Below are positions 34,801-46,908 of a stretch of 64,000 nt of DNA, piece by piece (the stretch's first letter is position 1; each line of letters opens with the position of its first letter). The position numbers were made by a program, and so were the translations under genes. Origin of the DNA: Rotaria sordida (taxonomy: Eukaryota; Rotifera; Eurotatoria; Philodinida; Philodinidae); NCBI GenBank assembly GCA_905250125.1, contig CAJNOL010000708.1:1-64000 (forward strand). Reading direction: 5' to 3'. Under the pieces are notes generated by a model. That model was not told where the DNA came from. It saw only the letters and a program-made list of their open reading frames with translations, and ran no database searches.

Positions 34801-37800
34801 TTCACAAAAAATAGCTTATAATTTACTTCATAAAGTTCATTCGCATGGCAATACTGGTAGTAATTCACGAGAAAATTTACTTAAACCAGGCGATCGTGTA
34901 TGTTAAAATTATTATATCAAATATTCAAAATAAGAATTTATTTTATTTCTTCTTTAATATTCAGGTTGCTCTAGTTTATTCAAGTAATGATCCAATTAAT
35001 TTTATTTGTGCTTTTTATGGTTGTTTACTTGCTGGTATTGTTCCATTACCTATCGATGTTCCATTAGCACGACGAGTAATGAAGAAATAAATTATTAAAA
35101 AACGAAAAAGAAAAAAAAAAGAAAAACTTGTTTTTTCTTTAGGATTGGCTTTCACAACGTATTGGTATTCTACTTGGTCAATTATCAATTAAAATTGCAT
35201 TAACATCTGATTCATGTTATCGTCAATTACCAAAAGTTCAACAACATAATTCAAATTCATCATCAACAAATATAAATGAAATTGTTTCATTTAAAGGTTG
35301 GCCTAATTTAATATGGTTTATAACTGAACATTTACAAAAACCACCTAAAGATTGGATTATTCCTGATATATCACGTTCATTATCTGAAACAACACCAGCA
35401 TATATTGAATATACATCTGTTAAAGATGGTAGTATTGTTGGTGTTACAATTAATTATGAACAATTATTTGTACATACACAAACACTTGTTAATGCATGTA
35501 AATATTCATCAACAGATATATGTTTATGTTGTGTAGATTTTAAACGTCAAATTGGTTTATGGCATACAATACATGCAAATATATTATCTGGTATGCAAGT
35601 TATATTTATTCCAACATCAATACTTAAATCTCAACCATCATCATGGTTATTATCAATAACAAAATATCATATAACAACAGCTATTGTACGTTCACGTGAT
35701 ATGCATTGGGCTGTATTATCATTACGTGAAATGAATAATATATCATCAACAATAAATTTATCATCATTACGTTTATTAATAATAAGTGATGGTTCAAATC
35801 CATGGTCATTAACAGCTGTTGATACATTTTTATCAACATTTATGTCACGTGGTCTTCGTTCAGATTGTTGTTGTCCTTGTTCATATTCATCTGAAACATT
35901 AACATTATCAATACGAAGGCAATATCATTCATCATCATCAATACATCAATCAGGTCGTGGAATACTTTCAATGCATGCATTAAGTTATGGTGTTGTACGT
36001 GTTGATCAAGATAATAGTTTAACATCATTAACTATACAAGATGTTGGTCACGTGTTACCTGGTGCTATTATTGGTATTGTTAAGATTGATGGACCACCAT
36101 TACTTTGTCAAACAGATGAAATTGGTGAAGTTGTTATATCATCTAAAGCAACACCAAATGGTTATTGGGCATTACCAGGTTTATCAACAAATGCTTTTAA
36201 AGTTATACCATTAGGTTCAGATGAAAGACCAATTGGAACACAAGAATTTGTTCGATCTGGCTTACTTGGATTTCTTGGACCGGTATGTTACATTAAATAT
36301 TAATAATACTACACTCAACAGAATAAGACTTTTCAAGAATATAAAGGCCGACAAGTTTAGTTTAAGCTCGGCTCTCTTGAAAACATCATCTGATAATTCA
36401 GTTCGGATCAAAAATCTTTTGTTGTGTCACTGAAATATCATTCCTAAAACAGAACAAAATTTTTCGAACTGATCAGTTCTTTCGCTTATTGGATCTGAAC
36501 TGTGATTTGAATAGGCTTCTCTATTACGGGACTCTTTCTCTGGTAGAAAGTGAAATAAAACTAAGAAAACAATGTCAACGACCTAATGGCAGATTGTCTG
36601 TTGTAGTAGGAGGGACCTATGTCATGATGAGTTTTGTTCTTTGCACCTCTCAATCATCAACAATCTTGGATCTAGTTGATCTCTATTAAAGAAAGTTCAA
36701 TAGTTATTGATGTAAAATTTTAATTTAAAATGAAATCTTGTTTTTCTAGGGTGGTCTTTTGTTTGTAACTGGTAGTCGTGAAGGTTTAATGCAAGTTGCT
36801 GGACGTAAACATAATAGTGATGATTTAATAGCAACAGCTTTAGCTGTTGAACCAATGAAAGTTGTTTATCGTGCACGTGTTGTTATTTTTTCTATACGTG
36901 TTTTACGTGATGAAAGAATAATTATTGTTGCTGAACAACGACCAGATATTGGTGAAGATGAATGTTTTCAATGGATGAGTCGTGTATTACAAGCTATTGA
37001 TTCAATACATCAAGTTGGAATTTATTGTCTTGCTTTATGTCCAGCAAATACATTACCTAAAGTAATTAAAATAGATATTTGTTATATTAGATATTGATTC
37101 ATTTTATTTCTTGTAATAGACTCATTCAGGTACAATTCATGTTCAAGAAACACGTCGACGTTTACTTGAAGGAAATTTACATCCATGCTCGTATGTTAAT
37201 TAGAAAAAATATTTTGCGTTTTTAAAGAATTAACTTATTTTTCTAGAGTTCTTATGTGTCCACATTCATGTATACTTAATTTACCTAAACCACGTGAACA
37301 TCATCCTGAACGAGAAGTTGGTCCTGGTGCTATTTTAGCAGGTACAATTATTCAAGGTATGCGTTTAGCTGAAGCAAAAGGTGCTGATATGATTTTTAAT
37401 GATGAACAAGATACATCTGATCAAGGAAAAAAAGTAAATCATTGAAAAACAAAATAATAATATTAATTTTAATTATTTTACAAAATTTTAAATATTTTCT
37501 AGCTTCAATATATTGATGATATTCTTCGATGGCGTTCAATAACAATGTCAGATCATATACTTTATTCAGTTATTAATGCAAAAGTTTGTCTAGAACTTTA
37601 ATATATATATATATATATGAAAAAAAAAAGAACTTTTTTAATGAATATTATTTAGGGACAAGAATCTGCAAGTATAACATGTTTAGCAATGCATAAACGT
37701 AGTGAACGTATTGCATTAACAATTCTTGAACGTATTGATATGAAATCATCGGATCATATTGCTTTATTATATCCACCATGTGTAGATCTTGTTTCAGCTT

Positions 37801-40800
37801 TTTATGCTTGTTTATATATTGGTAACAAAAATAGAATTTTTTTTTTTGGCAAATTGAAAAATAAAAATTTAATTTTTTATTATTAGATGTTGTACCAGTA
37901 GCTATTCGACCACCACATGCACAAAATCTTCTTAATACATTATCAACTGTTAAAATGATGGTTGAATTAAGTAAAGCAAAAGTTATTTTAACAAATAGTT
38001 CTATTGCAAAATTACTTCGATGTAAAGTATGTAGATCATTGATGATGTTATTTTGTTTGTTTTTATTAGAAATCGAAAAATTTTTTTTTTATTTTTCTAG
38101 GAAGCTGCATCATTACTTGATCCAAAATTATGGCCATTGATAATTGATACAGATGATTTACCTAAACAAAAGAAAAATCATGTAGTTCCAAAAAAATCAA
38201 TACCAACACAAACTCAATCACTTTGTTATTTGGATTTTAGTATTTCAACAACAGGTTCATTAACTGCTGTTAAAGTATGTTGAATTTTGGTTTTTTTGTT
38301 TTTATTCATATATAGATTTCTTTCTAAAAATTTTAATTTTATTAGTTATCGTATGGTGCTGTAGCTAATTTATGTCGTTCAATTAAATTAGCTTGTGAAT
38401 TATATCCAAGTAGAGAAATTGTTCTTTGTTTGGATCCATATAATGGACTTGGCTTAGTACTTTGGTGTGTTATTAGGTTAGTTTAAATCAATGTTTTTTT
38501 TTCTATCAATGATATTTTACTAAGAATTAAGAATTCAAGCTGTAAATCGAAAAGTTATATTATATTTTGTATTAAAGATTTATTCAGATGAAATTATGAA
38601 TTTTAAATCTCTAATGATCATTTCAACCGTTGGAAATGTCGCCTTGAGAAAGCAATAAAACAGTGTATTAGAGAATAAATTTTCATTGCATTTCATTGTG
38701 ATTTGTCATGTCGTTTTATGGACTGTTATTTTTGTTGGATTATGGAAAACGCTGACGTAATAGTGTTGTTTTTTAGACCTTACGACGTATTTTTTTCTCG
38801 AGAGTTTAGTATAAAATACTGGTGTTCTGTTAGTTTGGGAGAATACAAATGAGAATTTATTCTTCAGGACAATTACTTTTCTAGTCAGTTAAAATATTTT
38901 ATACACCGATCACAAGATAAATTTAATCAATCTATAATATATATACTTCAGTAGCTCATTGTCAAACATGATTTGATACTTCCTAGAACTAAGTAGTAAG
39001 GCCTTCGGAAAAATAACTCTAAGAAGACGATTGAATGTTGTTTACGTAAGTTTAATCTCTTCTAGAAGCATTACCAAAGGTTCTTTCCTCGCCTCTCGTT
39101 ACATCAATAATGAAAACTTCAGATAAATTTCTTGTTTCTGGAAAAAACTTACAATGATATAGGAAGATATAAATAAATGCTAGTCTTTTTATTGATTGGA
39201 AAAAATAAATTCGTTTATTATTATTTTCTAGTATCTATGCTGGTCATCATTCAATTCTTATTGATCCAGCTGAACTTGAACTGAATCCATCAGTATGGAT
39301 GAATACAATTAGTCATTTTAAAAGTAAAAAAAAAAGAATAAAATTTGTTTAACTTTAATTATTCATATTTCTAGTTCGTGATACTTTCTGCTCCTACTCG
39401 GTGATGGAACTTAGTACCAAAGGATTGAGTACATCAATTGTTGATCTTAAAGTTTGTTTAAAAATTTTATAAGTTTTAATTTTTTTTTATAAATATTTAT
39501 TCTTTTTAGACTCGTGGTTTATCATTATCATGTGTTCGAACATGTGCAGTTGTAGCTGAAGAACGACCTCGTTTACAATTATTAAATTCATTTATTAAAT
39601 TATTTCAAACATTAGGTCTTAATCCTCGAACTGTTAGTACAACATTTGGTTGTCGAGTAAATATAGCAATTTGCTTACGAGGAGCAAGTGATCCTGATCC
39701 AGCTCCTGTATATGTTGATCAACGAGCATTAAGAAATGATCGTGTAACTCTAGTCGAAAAAGGTAGTCCACATAGTTTATGTTTATTAGAATCAGGAAAA
39801 GTAAGTTTATTGAATTTTATTTAATAAAGAGAAAAAAATAAATTTTTTTTTTCTATAGCTTTTACCAGGTGTTAAAGTGGTTATTGCTAATCCGGAAAGT
39901 AAAGGTCAATGTGCAGATGCACATTTAGGTGAAGTAAGTGTTTCTATCTAGTCTTTTTATTTTGTTGGAATGTTTTTGTCTTTTTTTAATAATAAAATAA
40001 TTATTTAGTTATGGGTTCAAAGTGGTCATAATTCACTTGGTTGTCAGATAATTAGTTATGGCGATAATCACCAACATCATGGATCAAATCATAATTCAGA
40101 TCAATTTTATTCACATTTGGCAACGGGTGATATACGACAATTATATGCTAGAACAGGATATTTGGGTTTTGTTCGTCGAACAGATTCAATTGCTGCAGAT
40201 GGAAGTAAGTTATTTTATGAATTAGAATACAAGAATTAGAAATATTATATTTATCAAGATGTTTTATGTTATGATCAAATTTTTTTTTCAGAAAATAGAT
40301 TTGGCTATGTATTTATGGTTTTTATGAAGTTTTAAACAGGACAAAAAATATGCTTGCTTTGATTTTCAAAAATATCTAACTAAAAAACGAACGAAACAGA
40401 GAATTGCATGACTCTATCTAACGAAGGAAGTTCTTTAACTGATTAATCGCTTTTAAGTGAAGACTATGTGCATTATGTAAACCTGTAATGAGCTATGAAC
40501 TGGCAGATTAGATCTTCTTATTTCCGGATAGGAACATTGAAAATATTTGAAACTTTCAAAATAAATTACTCTCACGAGACTAGCTTAAAAAATAGCGTAA
40601 AAATGCAATATCTATCTTCACAGCAATAAGCTAAGGACATGAGTTCTTTTCAGAGTATTCATAGTTCATTTGACTTTGCATAATGCACAGGATACCAACT
40701 CAAAAGCTATTAATCAATTGATGGACTACTCTTGTAAATCTTAAAGATCTGAAATTAATTTGAATGATTAAGTATATAATCGAATCAATTCGTCTTTTCT

Positions 40801-41309
40801 TCATTTCAACAAGAATTTTAATAAAATAGAATTGTAATAAATGAAATAAATTTATTTATTTTTTAGAAAATCACGATGCTGTCTATATAGTCGGTTCTGT
40901 CGAAGAAACACTTCTAATTCGTGGTATGCGTTATCATCCAATTGATATTGAAAATACAGTTATGCGTACACATAAACGTATTTGTGAATGGTATATTTCT
41001 TAATTCTTTAAAAAAAAAAACAAACACTCATCGTTTCTTTTTTTCTTCTTAATTAGTGCTTGTTTTACTTGGACAAATTTACTTGTAGTTGTTGTTGAAT
41101 ATGATGGTCTTGAACAACATTCACTTGATCTTGTACCACTTATAACAAGTGCAATTCTTGAAGAACATTATGTGATTGTTGGCGTTCTTGTCATTGTTGA
41201 TCCGGGTGTTGTACCGGTCAATTCACGTGGTGAAAAACAACGTATGCACTTACGTGATGGTTTTGTATCGGATCAACTTGATCCTATATTTGTTGCTTAT
41301 AATATGTAG
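31842..41309 (+). CDS. DIP2: Disco-interacting protein 2 (DIP2)
   Basis: Twenty-nine exons join in phase to about 1640 aa: 31842-31929, 31985-32050, 32127-32249, 32308-32400, 32465-32626, 32693-32761, 32936-33103, 33526-33630, 33685-33743, 33804-33861, 33937-34134, 34785-34897, 34965-35075, 35143-36282, 36750-37061, 37120-37190, 37247-37433, 37503-37583, 37656-37821, 37887-38026, 38101-38274, 38346-38476, 39232-39323, 39375-39451, 39510-39800, 39859-39933, 40009-40204, 40867-40990, 41057-41309. The N-terminal DMAP1-binding domain (LQELELELAEGDITQKGFEKKR) is followed by an acidic Ser/Asn-rich linker. Two adenylate-forming FAAL-like domains follow (about 340-900 and 1090-1600), with landmarks AFYGCLLAG, CKDGS-like VKDGS, SRDMHWA, EPMK, WMSRVLQAIDSIHQVG, AEERPR and ending DQLDPIFVAYNM. 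DIP2 proteins act in lipid (diacylglycerol) metabolism and neuronal morphology in other animals. Slightly longer than the vertebrate protein (about 1570). Exon 8 is the least certain. The intron at 40205-40866 holds a MITE. AATAAA lies at 41491. Confidence 0.93.
40419..40736. mobile_element. Non-autonomous TIR element, copy 3 (internally deleted, in DIP2 intron)
   Basis: The left end TAACGAAGGAAGTTCTTTAA and the right end CAATTGATGGACTACTCTTGTAA match the inverted ends of copies 1 and 2. The ACTATGTGCATTATG and CATAATGCACAG blocks are conserved. At about 318 bp it is half the length of the other two, so the interior has been lost. Confidence 0.7.
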
Positions 41310-41757
41310 ACTTATATATCTGTATATACATATACCCATCTATATAATACTCACCGAATATTTGGCAGATATTTTTTAATAAAAAGAAAAAAACTTTGTT
41401 TTGTGAGAAGGACGAGAAAAAAAACAGTAGTAGTCATTTGGATCTTTGATATTGTTTTTCTTTGTGTTTGTTTTTGCACATGATAAATCTAATAAAATGC
41501 ACGTGTTTCTCTCATTACAGTTTTTTTTTGTTTTCTATTTCATTATGTATTCCATTCTATTCTCTTTGCTATGAATTATTATGTTCGCTTTCTTTTTGTT
41601 TTTTGGTTGAATTGTGACGATTTTTTTTTTCATAATATTTAAAAACAAAATAAAATAAAAATCTACAATGTGAAATAAGATATGAATATTAAATATTAAT
41701 ATGTTTGACAAACCAAGACAATAAAAAACAAAATTCAAAAATTTCTTCTTTTTAGAG

Positions 41758-42426
41758 ATGGCTTCTGTTATCACATCATCAGAGAATAAACCTGAAGAAG
41801 AAAATTCAAGTACATTTCAAAATATCATGCGTCATATAATGTCTTTTAAAGATGATCCTATATCTATTCTACTTATTCGTCATCCACCTGTACGTACAAG
41901 TATTGAAGCTTCAAATCAACGACAAGTTCCTTTACATAGTGGAGCTAAAGCAATGCTTGTTTGTCAAAAAAATACTGATCAATTTACATTAATTGTTCTT
42001 CCAGCTCATTTATCATGTGATAATAAAAAGATAGCTTCTATTCTTGGTATATCACAATCAAAATTACGTATGGCAACTGAAGATGAAGTACGAAAAATAA
42101 CTGGTTGTATACCAGGTGCTGTTCCACCATTTGGTGCTTTATTTCCACAATATGTTAAAACATTAATCGATGAAAAAATGTCACAATCAACATCACATCC
42201 ACCACCATTAACATTTCATTCACAAGTAAAATTATTTTCAACAAATGATTCTGAATGGCCAAATGATTTATCACATATAATATTATCAGAAACTATTGAT
42301 CAAAATCGAAATGATTGTATTAATTTTAATATAGGTTTAAGAACTATTTCATGTTCAATACCATTTAATGATTTTTTGAAAGTATTAGGAGAAAAAAATT
42401 ATTTTATTTGTGATATTTCAAAATAA
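41758..42426 (+). CDS. YbaK/ProX-like aminoacyl-tRNA deacylase-domain protein
   Basis: An intronless 222-aa frame. Residues about 40-145 carry the YbaK/EbsC fold pattern: a GAKAMLV strand, a short conserved strand (FTLIVLPAH), a helix with KLRMATEDEV, and the hallmark GCIPGAVPPFGAL. Relatives hydrolyse mischarged aminoacyl-tRNA (for example Ala- or Cys-tRNAPro) in trans. The C-terminal 80 residues are less conserved to my eye. It is the only single-exon plus-strand gene here, 450 bp after DIP2. It is tail to tail with the bHLH gene, with 34 bp between stop codons. TTTTTAG ends two bases before the ATG, resembling a 3' splice site, so a 5' UTR intron or spliced-leader acceptor is possible. A catalytic lysine could not be assigned with confidence. 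Confidence 0.8.
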   Translation: MASVITSSENKPEEENSSTFQNIMRHIMSFKDDPISILLIRHPPVRTSIEASNQRQVPLHSGAKAMLVCQKNTDQFTLIVLPAHLSCDNKKIASILGISQSKLRMATEDEVRKITGCIPGAVPPFGALFPQYVKTLIDEKMSQSTSHPPPLTFHSQVKLFSTNDSEWPNDLSHIILSETIDQNRNDCINFNIGLRTISCSIPFNDFLKVLGEKNYFICDISK

Positions 42427-42460
42427 GAACAAAAGAAGAAAAAAATGTAGTTTAATAAAT

Positions 42461-42952
42461 TTAACAATAAGGATTATAATAAGAATAAGATGGTGCATAG
42501 GAAAAATAAGATGAATGTTGATATACTTGTTGTTGTTGTTGATTAGACATATTGTATGAATATGAATTTGATGTTGGTGAACTTTTATTATCATCTGCAA
42601 GTAAATCCGTTAATAAACGAATATATGCAGAAGCTGTTCGAAGTGTTTCAATTTTTGTTAATTTATCTTCTACAATAGGAACAGGATTTGTTGAATTATT
42701 TGAAGTATAATAAGATGATGTATCAATTGGTAATAATGTACGTAAATGTTCAAGTGCTTCATTGAGTGAACGCATTCTTGTACGTTCACGATCATTAGCA
42801 CGTGAACGACGATGATATTTTAATTCTGTTGCTAGTATTGGATCTGTGATACGTTTACGACCACGACGTGATTTAGTTGGTGGATTAATATTAGAAGAAT
42901 TATTATCTATTGTATTTTGATAGATAATTTTATCATCAATAGAAGAATTCAT
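42461..42952 (-). CDS. bHLH transcription factor, neurogenin/atonal-like (group A)
   Basis: An intronless 163-aa frame with ATG at 42952. The basic region (HRRSRANDRERTRMRSLN, about residues 48-64) has the N-D-RER-RM pattern of atonal-superfamily factors. Helix 1 is EALEHLRTLLP and helix 2 KLTKIETLRTASAYIRLLTDLL (about 97-118). KLTKIETLR is diagnostic for neurogenin/NeuroD-type proteins. The loop between the helices is about 21 residues (S, Y, N, T-rich) instead of about 6. A basic KSRRGRKR stretch precedes the domain. The tail is Tyr/Ser/Gln-rich. It should act as a nuclear E-box-binding dimer with an E-protein in neural or sensory fate. Neurogenin is the nearest match by eye; the exact subfamily is uncertain. 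Confidence 0.85.
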   Translation of the reverse strand: MNSSIDDKIIYQNTIDNNSSNINPPTKSRRGRKRITDPILATELKYHRRSRANDRERTRMRSLNEALEHLRTLLPIDTSSYYTSNNSTNPVPIVEDKLTKIETLRTASAYIRLLTDLLADDNKSSPTSNSYSYNMSNQQQQQVYQHSSYFSYAPSYSYYNPYC

Positions 42953-43615
42953 TTAAGATTGATTTGAAATCTATTCATTAAAGACAAAAAAACAAATGCT
43001 ATGAATTCTTATAATTCGTTTATCTATTAATAATTTCTCATAGGTCACAAATTTTTTCTTTTTCGGAAAAATTCTTCATTGGTTATTTAGGAAAATATAT
43101 ATCCAATTGTATTATTCTTAATTGTTGCACAGCAGGATTCTACGATCGATAGATCATTCATGCATATAATTATATTCACACAGCACGATGCCGTTCATGT
43201 GCGTCGCACTTGCTCACCTTTATTTTTTTTTTGTTTTATTTTTTCTCAAACAACAATTGTTAAAATAAAGGCGGAGAAATAAAGTTGTCAAATGAAATTG
43301 GATGTATAATAGATATTAACATGCGTATAAGTTCAAAGAAACTAGTAATTTTACTCTTGTGTTTTTTGTATTTTTATTTTCCATAGTTCAATGGAATGTT
43401 CTTTTTTTTTTTCTTCATATTTTACTTTGCATAGCAACAAAAAGAACAACAAGTATGTTAAAAGCGTGATCAACAATTTTTATTTCTAAATGATAAAAAT
43501 ATGATCTAAATAGTTGATCTATTTTTTTTGTTTTCTTAACACCATCGATTTAAAAGTGAACACGTGTATAGTTAATAGGAAAAAAAGATTTGTTTTTCTT
43601 TTTTTTTTTTTTTTC
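42953..43615. promoter_or_regulatory. Upstream region of the bHLH gene
   Basis: This 663-bp AT-rich stretch lies between the bHLH start codon and the last exon of a possible minus-strand gene. It should contain the bHLH promoter and 5' UTR. No specific regulatory motif is identified. Confidence 0.35.
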
Positions 43616-44497
43616 TTAGTCGTTAAAATCATCAGGAGGTCGATCACATTTTTCTAGAGTACTACTTGAATTTGACGTTCGAATAACTGATTTGCCATTG
43701 GGCATACACATATCTAAAATGAGTTTAATTCATTTTCATGATAAAATAGAAAATAAAGAATATATTGATTTAGTTCTCATGCTGTGTTTGTTCTGTCAAT
43801 CATTTGTCGTTGATCCGAATAAGTGTAATTATAAATGCGGTACCAACGTATACTGTTTGTTCTTTTAGTTAATATACGCGTGTGTCGAAAAAGGAGGGAA
43901 AAAAGAATTAGTCAGGTAAAGGCTGTCAACCATAAAAGACGACATACCTTTCAATTACATGGATCAAAATGTTTGATCTTTTCTTTTTTTTTTTGTTTCT
44001 TTTTTTATTTTAAACTATACAGCAAAGAAGAATGTTTTAATTATTACAGAAAATATATAAGTTTTGGTCTTGTTTCATCGATACTTTTTATTCAGTAGTG
44101 TTATATGAAAAAAAAACCAAATACAACTTTGTATTAGAGAAAGTAATTGTAGTAATAGAAATGAGAACATAATTCAATAGTTCATCAGATTATAGCAACA
44201 AAATAGTAATGTCATTTTTTTTACTAATCTTTAATGACAACAAACCTTTTTTATATCGTTTCGTTATATCAAAAATTCGTCGATTCCGAAAGATACATTT
44301 TCCATTTCGTGAAGACTTGCTCATATCGTTGCCAAGTTGTTTCATTCTAGCCGTATTGAACACATAATCGTTATCGAATTCATCAATCACTACATATAAG
44401 CTTATATTATAACTAAGTGTCTGTGAGAATAGAAAAATCTAATACGTACACATATACCGATACCAGCTAATCGAAAGTGTATTTTTGGTCTTTTTTC
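43616..44497 (-). CDS. Possible 3' end of an unrecognised minus-strand gene
   Basis: Three exons join in phase on the minus strand: 44497-44464, 44389-44246 and 43713-43616 (stop at 43616-43618). They would encode about 91 residues: EKRPKIHFRLA, then a basic segment with DEFDNDYVFNTARMKQLG and GKCIFRNRR, then a C-terminus ending CDRPPDDFND. Splice borders are standard (TTTTAG and TGTAG acceptors, GTATCG and GTTTGT donors). I found no convincing upstream exon or start codon and recognise no domain, so the model is partial at its 5' end and may be spurious. Confidence 0.35.
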
Positions 44498-45835
44498 CTG
44501 ATAGTAACGTTGGTTTTAACAATATCGGATAGTGCCATTAATTGTCTAGAGTTTATTTCTTTCTCTCCAAGACAAGATTTTTTTAATAAAGTTCTGAAAT
44601 TGTTCAGGAGAAAAATTGTGTCGATGAATCGGAAAAATATCTAGATCATATAGTGTAAATCAAAAAATAATCGTAGAAAACAATTGAAAGAGAAACGAAA
44701 AAAGTGATGATATTACTTGGTCTATTAATATTTGGCAGTTTTCCATGTCGTTAGTCAATATGAAAAGTTAATGATTGATTACACGAATATGCATTATCAG
44801 AAAGAAGAAGTGATTGGTTTGATGATGTTCAAATTCAACTAACACAACTTTGGTTTACTGCTTGTTTACAATCATAGCAAAGGAGGGATAACACAATTAC
44901 TTAGGCTTTGGGTGCCCTTAAAGTTATTTAGAAATTAGTGATTAGTTACGATATAATCTAAGAATATTAGTCTTTATATATGACCTTGTTTTATTTTCGT
45001 TAAGAAAACTAATGGTGAAAATAAAGAAAAGAGCACCAATATATTGATAAACACTCCAAATTTTAAATACATCTATCTATAATTGAAACATCTAGGATTA
45101 TGACAAGAATTAAAACATATAATTATAGCTGAAATTTCATCAGTTTTTTATCTAGATTTTCTCGCTTGAGAGCCAAAAACCAATTTTTGGAAGCACAGAC
45201 ACATAGTACATGGTACAATAGGCACAAACTTCATCAGGAGCCAACCCGATTTTTGAAACATCTCGGGCTCCACGCTGGATAAAACACTGAATTTTACTGA
45301 TGATAATCTTAAAAGTTTTGGAAAAAAACGATTAATATTTTAAGTGCATATCTGCTATCAACAAAACATAATCATGTGCAATAAATATTCTATTTTTCAA
45401 TTTTTTAAAACTCAAAATGCCTCACTAATTCGAAATTAATAAGTTAAACTACTGGTTATATCACAATCCATGGCTTTGAATTCATAGTTGTTTTTATGTT
45501 CTTATTTAGCACAGATGAATGATTTAGAAAGCTTTTTATTTTCAAAATATATGGTTGCACTAGAATTTGAGGATTTGTGCGAAAGACAATTAGCTAGTTG
45601 AATTAATTTTCATGTATTATTGTCATGTCCAGATTAGACAAAATTGAACTTACGACTAAATTAAACTTAGACAGAATTTGTCTTTAATAAGGTGCAAAAC
45701 AACGAAATAATTTCCTTTTATTTAAAAATAAATTTTAATTTTTACTTACATTAAGCAAACATAACACGTATTTGTCTTTTTTTTTCAACTAGACACAATA
45801 TTCGTTTTCACTTATTCATATTATAATGTATGCAG
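44498..45835. other. Intergenic region, nothing recognised
   Basis: AT-rich DNA. The 5' exons of the possible gene ending at 43616 could lie here, but I could not identify them. Confidence 0.35.
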
Positions 45836-46908
45836 CAGAGGTGTTCACAGGGCAAGACAGAGAAGGCAGAACAACAGGCCAGGGCAGGGCGATATCTCCA
45901 TGCCCTGTAAATTTCACACACACTAAATTTTGTTTGGAAATAAGAGTGCTTTGGTTTTTCTCGAAAATATGAAGAAAGGGATAAACAACACAGATAGCGG
46001 TATCAATGGGCATATAAGACTTTTGTATTTCAATGGTGAATATAGAGCCAACTCTAAGTATTTCAAAGAAACGACAAGAATAAGGAAATCATAACAATGA
46101 ACATATTTTAATATTTGGTCAGAGTATCATAAATCATCGAGTCGACTACATTCAATCGTTAATTTTTTGAGCTCGATGAAACCCAAAATGAATGAATCAA
46201 ACTTTCCTGAAAAATCAATCTATTGTTTTCTGATTGTAGTAAAAAGCGAATCGATTTCTGATGTCAAGCAGTTGTCAAAATATCTTCAAAACTAGCGCTA
46301 TCTATATAAGAATTTTATTTATATCTCCAGAATCATCTCTCATCGGAAACTACACCAAAGATATTTGATATCAGAAAAACTAAATTGATTTTTGTGAAAG
46401 TTTCATCCAATATTTAGAGTTTTATCAAGCTAACAAACAATGTAGTCAACTGCCATTTTTCGCCACACTTTATGTCGTCAGACTACACACTATTTGTAAT
46501 TGTTGATCATCTTCTTGTTGGTTTAGTATGCCAAATAAAAAAAAAATTATGCAATCATCATCAGCATCTGCTGATTTACATCTCGATATTTCTTCTTTTC
46601 CTTCTGTTGATGTTATAAGAGCATTATGAAATCAGAGAAGATAGACAAACTTCTTTTCGTGAGATCCATGAAAAACAATTACAAAAAGATTACAAGCACT
46701 TTTTCTTTTATAGCTTTCTCTCTTATTCCTAGTTCATTATTATTTGCTGTTAGGCATTATTGCTTTTTCTTGAATTACTTCGCAAATAAAAAACAGTACT
46801 GAAACCTAGATATAAACATTACAATATTTCTTTTGCTCTGTAGGGCACCAATTTTGAGAAGTTAGCAGGACAGGACAGGAAAAAAAACGCGCCCTGTGGA
46901 CACCTCTG
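45836..46908. mobile_element. Non-autonomous hAT transposon (about 1.07 kb)
   Basis: The ends CAGAGGTGTTCACAGGGC and GCCCTGTGGACACCTCTG are inverted repeats with one mismatch. The 8-bp flanks are GTATGCAG (45828-45835) and GTATACAG (46909-46916), a 7/8 match expected for an aged hAT target-site duplication. CAG(A/G)GGTG ends are typical of hAT. Subterminal GC-rich blocks (CAGGCCAGGGCAGGGC on the left, AGGACAGGACAGG on the right) stand out from the AT-rich interior. No transposase frame or fragment is visible inside. Confidence 0.88.

Noticed and set aside
35840..36028. 62-codon minus-strand open frame
   Set aside because: Antisense shadow of the large DIP2 exon 35143-36282.
31842..42426. DIP2 and the YbaK-like gene as an operon
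   Set aside because: They share a strand and lie 450 bp apart, but DIP2 has its own AATAAA at 41491 and there is no spliced-leader evidence in the window, so only the possibility is noted.
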